DNA from: Paracoccaceae bacterium | GTDB lineage: Bacteria; Pseudomonadota; Alphaproteobacteria; Rhodobacterales; Rhodobacteraceae | Reading direction: 5' to 3' | NCBI GenBank assembly: GCA_016937725.1 | Contig: JAFGVZ010000033.1 | Location: forward strand, 1 to 6,602 | Length of the DNA: 6,602 nucleotides | In this document: positions 1-5,926 of the stretch, piece after piece | Layout: each line of letters opens with the position of its first letter | How positions within the stretch are numbered: position 1 is the first letter of the stretch | Notes under the pieces: generated by a model | The model's database searches: none | Seen by the model: the letters and a program-made list of their open reading frames with translations, nothing else | What the model was told of the DNA's origin: nothing | Translations under genes and position numbers: made by a program

Positions 1-393
1 CGCGGCGGGCCGGGAATGCAGGAAATGCTGTATCCGACCAGCTACCTGAAATCGAAAGGTCTGGGCGCGGCTTGCGCGCTTGTCACCGATGGCCGCTTCT
101 CGGGCGGCACATCGGGCCTGTCGATTGGCCATGTCAGCCCCGAAGCGGAAGAAGGCGGGCTGATCGGGATTGTCGAAAATGGCGACCTTATCGAGATCGA
201 CATTCCGAACCGGACCATTCATCTGGCGGTGGATGACGCAACGCTGGCCGCGCGCCGTGCCGCGCAGGACGAAAAAGGCTGGAAACCCGCCAAACCGCGC
301 CCGCGCAAAGTTTCGACCGCGCTGCGCGCCTATGCCGCGCTGACCACATCGGCGGCCATGGGGGCCGTGCGCAAATTGCCAGAAGGATGGTGA
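1..393 (+). CDS. ilvD: Dihydroxy-acid dehydratase, C-terminal part (5' end outside window)
   Basis: This is the last 130 residues of IlvD, the Fe-S and Mg-dependent enzyme that dehydrates 2,3-dihydroxy-isovalerate and -methylvalerate to the 2-oxo acids in valine, isoleucine and leucine synthesis. The reading frame is open from base 1 and starts with RGGPGMQEMLYPTSYLKSKG, a hallmark of the family's C-terminal half. It is followed by LVTDGRFSGGTSG, the second IlvD/Edd signature; the serine in DGRFSGG is the proposed catalytic base of the family. A normal C-terminal beta-barrel segment and an Ala/Arg-rich tail end at TGA 391-393. The related Edd (phosphogluconate dehydratase) is less likely: the closing segment (GLIGIVENGDLIEIDIPNR) reads as IlvD. 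The aminotransferase gene begins 5 nt downstream, so the two are probably cotranscribed. Promoter, start and Fe-S cysteines lie outside the window. Confidence 0.95.
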   Translation, partial: RGGPGMQEMLYPTSYLKSKGLGAACALVTDGRFSGGTSGLSIGHVSPEAEEGGLIGIVENGDLIEIDIPNRTIHLAVDDATLAARRAAQDEKGWKPAKPRPRKVSTALRAYAALTTSAAMGAVRKLPEGW

Positions 394-398
394 TCTGA

Positions 399-1262
399 AT
401 GAGCCGCATTGTTTATGTGAATGGCGACTATCTGCCCGAGGGCGAGGCCAAAGTGTCGATCTTCGACCGGGGCTTTCTGATGGCCGATGGTGTCTATGAG
501 GTGACGACCATCATCGACGGCAAACTGATCGACTTTGACGGGCATTTCACCCGGCTGGAACGGTCCTTGGGCGAATTGGACATCGCCAACCCAATGGACC
601 GTGACCAATGGCTGGAGGTGCACCGCCAGCTTGTCGCACAAAACACGGTCGATCAGGGCATGATCTATTTGCAAGTGACGCGTGGCGCGCCGGGTGACCG
701 GGATTTCATCTTCCCCGATCCCGAAACGACCACGCCCACGGTGGTGCTGTTCACCCAGTCGAACCCGGCGCTGGTCGAAAGCCCGAAGGCCAAGAAGGGC
801 ATCAAGGTTGTCACCATCGACGACATCCGCTGGGGGCGACGCGACATCAAGACGGTTCAACTGCTCTATCCGTCGATGGGCAAGATGATGGCCATCAAAC
901 AAGGCGCGGATGATGCCTGGATGGTGCAGGACGGCGCGATCACCGAGGGCACATCGAACAATGCCTATATCATCAAGAACGGCAAGATCGTGACGCGGGC
1001 GCTGTCGAATGACATTCTGCACGGGATCACCCGCGCCGCAGTGCTGCGCTTTGCGCGCGAAGCGCAGATGCAGGTCGAAGAACGCAGTTTCACCGTGGAA
1101 GAAGCGAAGTCGGCGGATGAGGCCTTTGTCACATCGGCCAGCACCTTCGTGATGCCCGTGGTCTCGATTGACGGGGCCAAACTCGGGGGCGGCGCACCCG
1201 GCCCCTTGGCCACCCGCCTGCGCGAGATCTATATCGAAGAAAGCCGCAAAGCAGCGATCTAA
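399..1262 (+). CDS. dat: Fold-type IV PLP aminotransferase, D-amino-acid (D-alanine) transaminase type
   Basis: 287 residues, the usual length for D-amino-acid transaminases, which interconvert D-alanine and D-glutamate with their 2-oxo acids in the cytoplasm. Residues that align with the Bacillus enzyme as I remember it: DRGFLMADGVYEV near residues 23-35 (substrate-side Tyr33), DIRWGRRDIK with the Schiff-base lysine at K151, ITEGTSNN with the pyridine-nitrogen glutamate at E183, LHGITR (207-212) and FVTSAST (243-249) for the PLP phosphate. The substrate carboxylate loop VTRGAPGDRDFIFP keeps the arginine (R101) but has Phe103 where the Bacillus enzyme has histidine. The ATG at 399 is 5 nt after the ilvD stop, with AAGGA at 383-387 inside ilvD as a ribosome site. 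Linkage to ilvD leaves open activity on branched-chain oxo acids, but the motifs are those of the D-aminotransferase group rather than IlvE. Class is sure; substrate is inferred. Confidence 0.88.
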   Translation: MSRIVYVNGDYLPEGEAKVSIFDRGFLMADGVYEVTTIIDGKLIDFDGHFTRLERSLGELDIANPMDRDQWLEVHRQLVAQNTVDQGMIYLQVTRGAPGDRDFIFPDPETTTPTVVLFTQSNPALVESPKAKKGIKVVTIDDIRWGRRDIKTVQLLYPSMGKMMAIKQGADDAWMVQDGAITEGTSNNAYIIKNGKIVTRALSNDILHGITRAAVLRFAREAQMQVEERSFTVEEAKSADEAFVTSASTFVMPVVSIDGAKLGGGAPGPLATRLREIYIEESRKAAI

Positions 1263-1277
1263 CAGCAAGACCCTGCC

Positions 1278-1310
1278 GTTACCGGGGTGCTAAACTGGCA
1301 CCCTGGTAAC
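1278..1310. terminator. Inverted repeat between convergent genes, possible bidirectional terminator
   Basis: Arms 1278-1290 (GTTACCGGGGTGC) and 1298-1310 (GCACCCTGGTAAC) can form a 13-pair stem with one G-U pair and a 7-base loop. It starts 15 nt after the dat stop and its right half lies within the last codons of the convergent RTX gene, whose stop is at 1290-1292. This is where both transcripts should end. Neither side is followed by a clear T-run, so it is not a textbook intrinsic terminator. It may instead act with Rho or protect 3' ends. Confidence 0.45.
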
Positions 1311-2867
1311 AGGAGCAGTGATAAATATGCTGGGATCGTAGAACCTGCCGATATCCTGAATCACGACGACAACTTCGCCATTGTCTGTGATCGACGTTTC
1401 AAAATCTTCTACCCGGATCTCGACGTCATGCGCGGTGTCGCTCCCATCAAGGTTTACGGGTGAATAGACCAGCCGATCATTTGTCAGCGGGTTGAAATCC
1501 GTTATCCGAGCCGGGCCAGCGCCTTCGTCTCCGACACCGAAAATGACAAACACGTCGGACCGGGCACCGCCCGTCAGCGTATCCCCCAAGCCGCCGGTCA
1601 GGCTATCATTCCCGGTGCCGCCGATAAGAACCGTCGCGCCTGTACCGTCGATGACGCCGGTATCGCCGTCGCTGCGCATGAAGCCTTCGCCGCGGAATTG
1701 GTTCTGAACATCATTCCCGCTGCCAACGATCCGGTCTGCGCCATTGCCCGCCACGGCCTCGACAAAGCCCGACCCCTCGCCCCCCTCGAACACGTCATTC
1801 CCGTTGCCTAGAATGACACGGTCGATTTCTTCGAAAGTCGTCGGTGGCAAGCTGCCGTCTGCGGGTTGGATGGTAATAATGTCACCATCCGCGACGGTCA
1901 CACGCATATCCGCGCTCAAAACGCTCAGGTCCAGCGTGCTGAACTGATCGCCACCACCATAATTGCCACCGCCTTGGAAGGCATCGGTCACAACCAAGGT
2001 CACGTTGCCGTATGCATCCTCTTCCACGGTCAAGCCGGAACCGCCGCCGGGCTCGCTGTCGGCCACGGAAGCGCCGTTCACTTCAACGGAAATCGCCGCC
2101 AACAGCTCGGACGGGTCCGTCCCTTCGAACCCCTCCAATTCCACCATCGGTAACCCATCTACCCGGATCAGAATACCCGAATCATCCGCCGTGCGCTCTG
2201 CTGTCAGTGTCACGGTATCGCCAAAGAACAGCGGATCACGCCCATCCGGTCCATATTGGCCGTCCGACAGATCGTCGAAGGCGCTCATGAAATCGCGGTC
2301 CAGATCGATCACCAAACGGTCTTCGCTAGGGTCGAAATCCCGAACCACCGGGGTGGAAAGGGCGTCGCCGCCGATCGTCTGCATTGCGCCGGTCAAGTCC
2401 AGACCGCCGGGCGAAACGACAAAGACATCCTCGCCCGCGCCACCGGTCATTTCAGAACCGCCGGCGCTGACGAGCGTATCATTGCCGCCGCCCCCGCGCA
2501 GGGTTTGCACGGTGCGGCCAGGGTCCATGTGTTCGCCAATAACCAGATCATTGCCTTCGCCGCCAAAAGCTTGATCGTCTTCAAGCGCGATCAACAGATC
2601 TTCATCGGTGCCGCCATTCAACTGCACACCGAATTCGGGGGAGCCGATCAGCGTGTCGTTGCCTGCAAAGCCATTATAAACCGACACATCGTCGCGCGCG
2701 GTGATCAGGTCATCGCTGGGCCCACTTCGCCCTGGCGTTTCAGGATCCTCATCGTCGGGCTCGCGCGGGCGGTCTTCATCCGGTTCGGTATAGCTATCGC
2801 TATCATCGTCGAAGAACGCAAAGGCACCAAATGCCAGCAACAGGCCGACCAATCCGAAACCGAGCAT
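1290..2867 (-). CDS. RTX-type calcium-binding repeat protein with N-terminal membrane segment
   Basis: 525 residues. Residues 1-19 are hydrophobic (MLGFGLVGLLLAFGAFAFF), followed by a very acidic linker (about 20-60). RTX nonapeptide-like motifs GGxGxD occur in two clusters: about residues 66-147 (GFAGND, FGGEGND, GGGGND, GGAGED) and about 354-438 (GNGND, GNGAD, GSGND, GGTGND, GGLGD). Each cluster ends with DVFVV/DVFVI and then a DFxPxxDRLV segment (177-186 and 457-467), so the protein appears built of two similar modules with beta-rich stretches after each. RTX repeats bind calcium as beta-rolls, usually outside the cell. The start at 2867 is chosen because AAGGATAGG precedes it by about 7 nt; an in-frame ATG at 2960 would add 31 residues encoded by the A/T-rich promoter-like island. 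No protease or lipase motif and no type I exporter gene is visible. It is likely a surface or envelope protein; its function is unknown. Family call is firm, role is not. Confidence 0.85.
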   Translation of the reverse strand: MLGFGLVGLLLAFGAFAFFDDDSDSYTEPDEDRPREPDDEDPETPGRSGPSDDLITARDDVSVYNGFAGNDTLIGSPEFGVQLNGGTDEDLLIALEDDQAFGGEGNDLVIGEHMDPGRTVQTLRGGGGNDTLVSAGGSEMTGGAGEDVFVVSPGGLDLTGAMQTIGGDALSTPVVRDFDPSEDRLVIDLDRDFMSAFDDLSDGQYGPDGRDPLFFGDTVTLTAERTADDSGILIRVDGLPMVELEGFEGTDPSELLAAISVEVNGASVADSEPGGGSGLTVEEDAYGNVTLVVTDAFQGGGNYGGGDQFSTLDLSVLSADMRVTVADGDIITIQPADGSLPPTTFEEIDRVILGNGNDVFEGGEGSGFVEAVAGNGADRIVGSGNDVQNQFRGEGFMRSDGDTGVIDGTGATVLIGGTGNDSLTGGLGDTLTGGARSDVFVIFGVGDEGAGPARITDFNPLTNDRLVYSPVNLDGSDTAHDVEIRVEDFETSITDNGEVVVVIQDIGRFYDPSIFITAPVTRVPV

Positions 2868-2930
2868 ACGCAAACCTATCCTTGATAATTCTATTAAAAA
2901 GGTTAACCAAAATTTTGCCACATAAAAATC
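2868..2930 (-). promoter_or_regulatory. A/T-rich island, probable promoter of the RTX gene
   Basis: The 60-odd bases upstream of the RTX start are markedly A/T-rich against G/C-rich surroundings, with runs of A and T on both strands. Reading the - strand, TAGAAT (2888-2893) is the best -10-like hexamer, but no good -35 hexamer sits 16-18 nt upstream of it. AAGGATAGG, ending about 7 nt before the ATG, is the ribosome site. The island also contains the palindrome GGTTAACC (2901-2908). Base composition supports a promoter; exact boxes are uncertain. Confidence 0.35.
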
Positions 2931-2951
2931 AGAATTCTGCCCAGATGTCGG

Positions 2952-2971
2952 GACAATCATCCCCGATTGTC
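2952..2971 (-). terminator. Hairpin after the three-gene - strand operon
   Basis: GACAATC (2952-2958) and GATTGTC (2965-2971) form a perfect 7-base-pair stem with a 6-base loop. It begins 13 nt past the stop codon of the last operon gene (2985-2987) on the - strand. The next bases are CCGACATC, with no T-run, so it may be a weak or Rho-assisted terminator or an mRNA end structure. It also separates this operon from the promoter island of the RTX gene. Confidence 0.35.
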
Positions 2972-2984
2972 GCGCAGATCGCGG

Positions 2985-3323
2985 TCAATCCAGACGAAGG
3001 CACCCGTTTTCCAACTCGTCCGGGAAACGCTTGGCTATTCGGTCGGGCTGCTCGAATTCGGCGCAGACCTGTGTCTCGGTCACGGTGAACGGCTGGTCGG
3101 TAAAGCGATCCGTGTCGCGCGGAAATGTGCCGCATACCAAGTCCGCCCCGCCCTCACGCCGCTTTTCACATGTCAAATATGCGGCCAAATCCCGCAAATC
3201 GTTCAGGCGTTGAGCATCGCGCTGTTCGCCTCGCGCCTGTTCCGGGCCACCCACCTGCCACAGGCCAAGCCCGATCATCACAACCGCGAACGGGATCAGA
3301 AGTCTGGAAAGCACAATCTGCAT
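2985..3323 (-). CDS. Small membrane-anchored protein with four cysteines, unknown function
   Basis: 112 residues, family not recognised. Residues about 6-24 form one hydrophobic segment (IPFAVVMIGLGLWQV within it), which could be an uncleaved anchor or signal peptide. The rest is soluble and charged, with cysteines at 52, 64, 87 and 108. If exported, these could form two disulfides; this is inference. The ATG (3321-3323) overlaps the TGA of the upstream gene as TGATG, and GGAG at 3329-3332 lies 5 nt before it, so translation is probably coupled. The frame stays open further upstream, but that part only runs antiparallel through the neighbouring gene in another frame and looks like non-protein sequence. 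It is the last gene of the operon and is followed by a hairpin. The coupling and strong ribosome site make it a believable gene. Confidence 0.75.
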   Translation of the reverse strand: MQIVLSRLLIPFAVVMIGLGLWQVGGPEQARGEQRDAQRLNDLRDLAAYLTCEKRREGGADLVCGTFPRDTDRFTDQPFTVTETQVCAEFEQPDRIAKRFPDELENGCLRLD

Positions 3324-3949
3324 CACCGCTCCGCCAAGAAATCGCGGAACCATGCGATGACCAGCAGGGCCAGCACCACGACAAAGACCACTTTGGCCAT
3401 GAATTGCGCGGTTATCACGCCCGTCAGCCCGGCATAAACCACGGCGATTGCCGCACCCAACAGGGCAAGCGACGACAGAAACAACGTGACCGCACCGAAT
3501 TTGTGGCGCAGCGGCGACCGGCGCTGGCCGGGATCGCTCGACAAGGCCCGCGCCGCGCGCCGGTCCAGCCACAAAAACACCGGCAGCACCACGATAAGCA
3601 CCGCGATGGACCAGCGCATGGAGTCCCGATTGCCATAGCTGCCCGCAACCTGAAGCGGGTCGGGCAACCATGCCTCGACCAGATCGAAGCCCAGCGCGAC
3701 CAGATTAAAGGTCACGGTCAGCAACGCCACGAACATCAGCCCATAAAGCACTGCGTCTTGCCCCGTAGCTTGCGCTTGCGGGCGCGGCACGGGAACGCCA
3801 AGGCCGCGATCCGCCCAACCGTCCAAAGCCGCCGCTACTTCGGCCTGCGACCACCCTTCGGCCAGAAGTGCCGCGCGCAGCACGTCGGGGCTATGCCCCG
3901 CGCGCTGACCATCTTTTACAAAGGCTTCCAGTTGGTCAGAAGGTTTCAC
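3323..3949 (-). CDS. DUF5671-domain integral membrane protein
   Basis: 208 residues starting with GTG at 3947-3949, 3 nt after the stop of the DUF1244 gene, with AAGGG about 8 nt upstream inside that gene. Residues 1-46 form a short soluble helical region (LEAFVKDGQRAGHS, then AEGW and AALDGW), a pattern seen at the N-terminus of several small membrane proteins and perhaps used for oligomerisation. After a Pro-rich linker (PVPRPQ) come about four membrane helices near residues 67-90, 113-129, 151-172 and 184-203. The arrangement RDSMRWSIAVLIVVLPVFLW, then DRRAARAL and QRRSPLRH, matches what I recall of DUF5671. The family has no assigned function; no catalytic or ligand residues can be pointed to. 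It is the middle gene of the - strand operon, with its stop overlapping the next start. The name comes from recalled family patterns, not a search. Confidence 0.83.
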   Translation of the reverse strand: MKPSDQLEAFVKDGQRAGHSPDVLRAALLAEGWSQAEVAAALDGWADRGLGVPVPRPQAQATGQDAVLYGLMFVALLTVTFNLVALGFDLVEAWLPDPLQVAGSYGNRDSMRWSIAVLIVVLPVFLWLDRRAARALSSDPGQRRSPLRHKFGAVTLFLSSLALLGAAIAVVYAGLTGVITAQFMAKVVFVVVLALLVIAWFRDFLAER

Positions 3950-3952
3950 CCG

Positions 3953-4264
3953 TCAGCCCTTGTCGCCAACATTTTCGGCGAACGACTTTTCAAAAGCCGC
4001 CTTCTGGCTGGCATCGACTTCGCTCTGGTTCTGGGCCTTCCAGACATCGTAGGGCATGCCGTAAACCGCTTCGCGCGCGGCGTCTTTGCCCATATCAATC
4101 CCGCGTTCTTGTGCGGCTTCCATATACCAACGCGATAGGCAGTTGCGGCAAAACCCTGTCAGGTTCATCATGTCAATATTCTGCACGTCATTGCGCTTGT
4201 CCAGATGCGCCAGAAGCGCGCGAAAGGCAGCGGCCTCCAGCTCTGTGCGGGTGGTGTCGTCCAT
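3953..4264 (-). CDS. DUF1244 family protein with CxxC motif
   Basis: 103 residues. The core RNDVQNIDMMNLTGFCRNCL, followed by SRWYMEAA and AREAVYGMPYDVW, is the DUF1244 signature, a small cytoplasmic family common in proteobacteria and without established function. The CxxC pair is C39/C42 (GFCRNC) and could bind a metal or be redox-active. Residues 80-103 form a charged C-terminal tail. The start at 4264 is set by GGAGGA (4271-4276 on the other strand), 6 nt before the ATG, and by the family's usual N-terminus (MDDTTRTELEAAAFRALLAH); the upstream extension of the frame lacks family similarity. It is the first gene of a three-gene operon and divergent from pyk, an arrangement I associate with Rhodobacterales. 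No signal peptide is present. Confidence 0.93.
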   Translation of the reverse strand: MDDTTRTELEAAAFRALLAHLDKRNDVQNIDMMNLTGFCRNCLSRWYMEAAQERGIDMGKDAAREAVYGMPYDVWKAQNQSEVDASQKAAFEKSFAENVGDKG

Positions 4265-4342
4265 ATCAAATCCTCCGGTTACAGGGGGAAGGTGCGCATT
4301 CGCCGCGCGCGGGTCAAGCGCGACAGACTTGCTTTTCTGCCG

Positions 4343-4370
4343 ATTATCGATAGATGTTTGCGCTAACGAA
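4343..4370 (-). promoter_or_regulatory. Candidate promoter for the DUF1244 operon
   Basis: On the - strand, GATAAT (4343-4348) is a good -10-like hexamer, and TTCGTT (4365-4370) lies 16 nt upstream as a poor -35. Transcription would start near 4336 and leave a leader of about 70 nt before the DUF1244 ATG. It overlaps the palindrome at 4356-4367. The rest of the 182-base divergent gap is G/C-rich near 4300-4320 and shows no clear second -10/-35 pair for pyk; CTGACA at 4377-4382 is the best + strand -35-like hexamer, but nothing convincing follows it at 16-18 nt. Confidence 0.3.
4356..4367. promoter_or_regulatory. Near-palindrome resembling a LacI-family operator
   Basis: GTTTGCGCTAAC is an imperfect palindrome centred on a CG step (GTT-x-GC|GC-x-AAC, with only the fourth base of each half mismatched). 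LacI-family repressors typically bind such palindromes with central CG. It sits 80 nt upstream of pyk and inside the candidate promoter of the divergent operon. In Rhodobacter the LacI-family regulator CceR controls central carbon genes; whether this matches its motif I cannot say from memory. Confidence 0.3.
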
Positions 4371-4446
4371 TTCCACCTGACACGAAGCGCTGCCATATCA
4401 GACTTAAATGCGCCGTCAGGCCAAGCAATACCAGAGAGGACATTCC

Positions 4447-5901
4447 ATGACGCCCCTGCGCCGTCACCGTATGATCAAGATCGTCGCCACCCTTGGCCCG
4501 GCCTCGTCCGATTATGACACCATTCGCGCATTGTTCGAAGCCGGTGCCGATGTGTTCCGCCTGAACATGAGCCACGGCACCCATGACGACATTGCCGCGC
4601 GCCATGCCATCATCCGCAAGATCGAAACCGATACGGGCCGCCCGATTGCTATTCTGGCCGACCTGCAAGGGCCGAAATTGCGCGTGGGCGAATTTGCCAA
4701 TGGGTCCGAAGACTTGGTTGAAGGCGCGCCCTTCCGGCTGGACCTGTCGGAAAAACCGGGCGACGCCACCCGCGTGAACTTGCCCCATCCCGAGATTTTC
4801 GCGGCACTGGAACCCGGCGCGAACCTGTTGGTCAATGATGGCAAAATCCGCCTGAAGGTCAACGACTGCGGCAAAGATTTCGCCGATTGCACCGTGACTG
4901 TCGGCGGCACCATTTCGAACCGCAAGGGCGTGAATGTGCCCGATGTGATCCTGCCTTTGGCAGCGCTGTCGGACAAAGACCGCAAGGATCTGGAATTCGT
5001 CTGCCGTTTGGGCGTGGATTGGCTGGCGCTGTCCTTCGTGCAGCGCTCCGCCGACGTGGCAGAGGCCCGCACATTGGCCCAAGGCCGCGCCGCGATCCTC
5101 TCCAAAATCGAAAAGCCCGCCGCCGTCACCGCATTCGATGAAATTCTGGCCGTGTCAGACGGGATCATGGTGGCCCGTGGCGATCTTGGGGTGGAATTGC
5201 CGGTGCAGAACGTGCCGCCCATCCAGAAACGCCTTGTGCGTCGTGCGCGTGCCGCTGCTAAGCCCGTGATCGTGGCCACGCAGATGCTGGAATCCATGAT
5301 CGACAGCCCCATGCCCACCCGCGCAGAGGTGTCGGACGTGGCCACCGCTATCTATGAGGGTGCCGATGCGATCATGCTTTCGGCGGAATCGGCCGCTGGC
5401 GCATACCCGATCGAGGCCGTTGTCACCATGGACAATGTCGCGCGCGAAGTCGAAAGCGACCCGACCTATATCGACATCATCGACGCATCGCGCAAGAACA
5501 AGCACAGTTCTATCGCCGATGGCATCGTGGCCGCCGCGCGCGAATTGGCTGAAAAGACCGATATCGCTGCAATCTGCTGCTTTACTGAATCGGGCACGAC
5601 CGCCAGCCTTGTGGCGCGCGAGCGCCCGCATGTGCCGATCTTGGCTCTGACCCCCATCACCAAGACCGCGCGGCGGTTGCAACTGACATGGGGCGTGCAT
5701 TGCGAAGTGGTGGCAGAGGTCGAGCGCTTCAAGAAAGCGGTCATCAACGCCGTCCGCGTGACCCGCAAATACGGCTTCGGGACCGAGAAGGACCAAATCC
5801 TCGTCACCGCAGGCATTCCGTTCAACCAGCCGGGCACAACCAACATCTTGCGCGTGGCCCCTTGTGCAGAACACTTGATCGTATCGGGCGAGCCAGAGTA
5901 A
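4447..5901 (+). CDS. pyk: Pyruvate kinase, potassium-independent sequence type
   Basis: 484 residues, normal full length. It transfers phosphate from phosphoenolpyruvate to ADP, the last step of glycolysis and Entner-Doudoroff metabolism, in the cytoplasm. The A domain begins with KIVATLGPAS (11-20) and VFRLNMSHG (36-44, substrate Arg38). The mobile B domain is about residues 78-180. SKIEKP (219-224) carries the catalytic lysine K220 and Mg ligand E222; MVARGDLGVE (241-250) carries Mg ligand D246; VATQMLESM (276-284) is typical of the active site. The C-terminal regulatory domain includes ESGTTA (381-386), the usual effector-phosphate loop. ADLQGPKLRV (71-80) has Leu, Gln, Lys and Val at positions that are Thr, Lys, Glu and Thr in potassium-dependent enzymes. 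The start at 4447 is chosen because AGAGGA (4435-4440) is 6 nt upstream; an in-frame ATG at 4408 would add 13 residues of no family similarity. Confidence 0.97.
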   Translation: MTPLRRHRMIKIVATLGPASSDYDTIRALFEAGADVFRLNMSHGTHDDIAARHAIIRKIETDTGRPIAILADLQGPKLRVGEFANGSEDLVEGAPFRLDLSEKPGDATRVNLPHPEIFAALEPGANLLVNDGKIRLKVNDCGKDFADCTVTVGGTISNRKGVNVPDVILPLAALSDKDRKDLEFVCRLGVDWLALSFVQRSADVAEARTLAQGRAAILSKIEKPAAVTAFDEILAVSDGIMVARGDLGVELPVQNVPPIQKRLVRRARAAAKPVIVATQMLESMIDSPMPTRAEVSDVATAIYEGADAIMLSAESAAGAYPIEAVVTMDNVAREVESDPTYIDIIDASRKNKHSSIADGIVAAARELAEKTDIAAICCFTESGTTASLVARERPHVPILALTPITKTARRLQLTWGVHCEVVAEVERFKKAVINAVRVTRKYGFGTEKDQILVTAGIPFNQPGTTNILRVAPCAEHLIVSGEPE

Positions 5902-5926
5902 CCTGACCGCCTGAAAGCGAGGCGGC

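Noticed and set aside
330..1268. 312-codon open frame on the - strand opposite dat
   Set aside because: Antisense shadow of a well-supported aminotransferase gene; its translation is His/Arg/Gly-rich without any domain motif, as G/C-rich genes commonly produce.
1290..2867. RTX protein as a toxin, protease or lipase
   Set aside because: No HExxH zinc motif or GxSxG lipase motif is visible, and no acyltransferase or exporter gene is adjacent; only repeats and beta-rich segments are seen.
1866..2885. Long + strand open frames opposite the RTX gene (1866-2153, 1963-2574, 2256-2885)
   Set aside because: They are complements of repetitive Gly/Asp codons, which yield Ser/Pro- or Ile/Ala-rich pseudo-translations; no ribosome sites or family patterns.
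2952..2971. Hairpin as an intrinsic terminator with U-tract
   Set aside because: The stem is real but no T-run follows on the - strand, so I list it only as a possible weak terminator.
3324..3671. N-terminal extension of the 112-residue protein to an ATG at 3671
   Set aside because: The extra 116 codons overlap the DUF5671 gene in another frame on the same strand and read as Gly/Ala/Arg-rich noise; TGATG coupling with a GGAG site fixes the start at 3323.
3125..4138. 337-codon open frame on the + strand opposite the DUF5671 operon
   Set aside because: Translation is Arg/His/Gln-rich with no domain pattern, and the opposite strand carries coupled genes with ribosome sites and family signatures.
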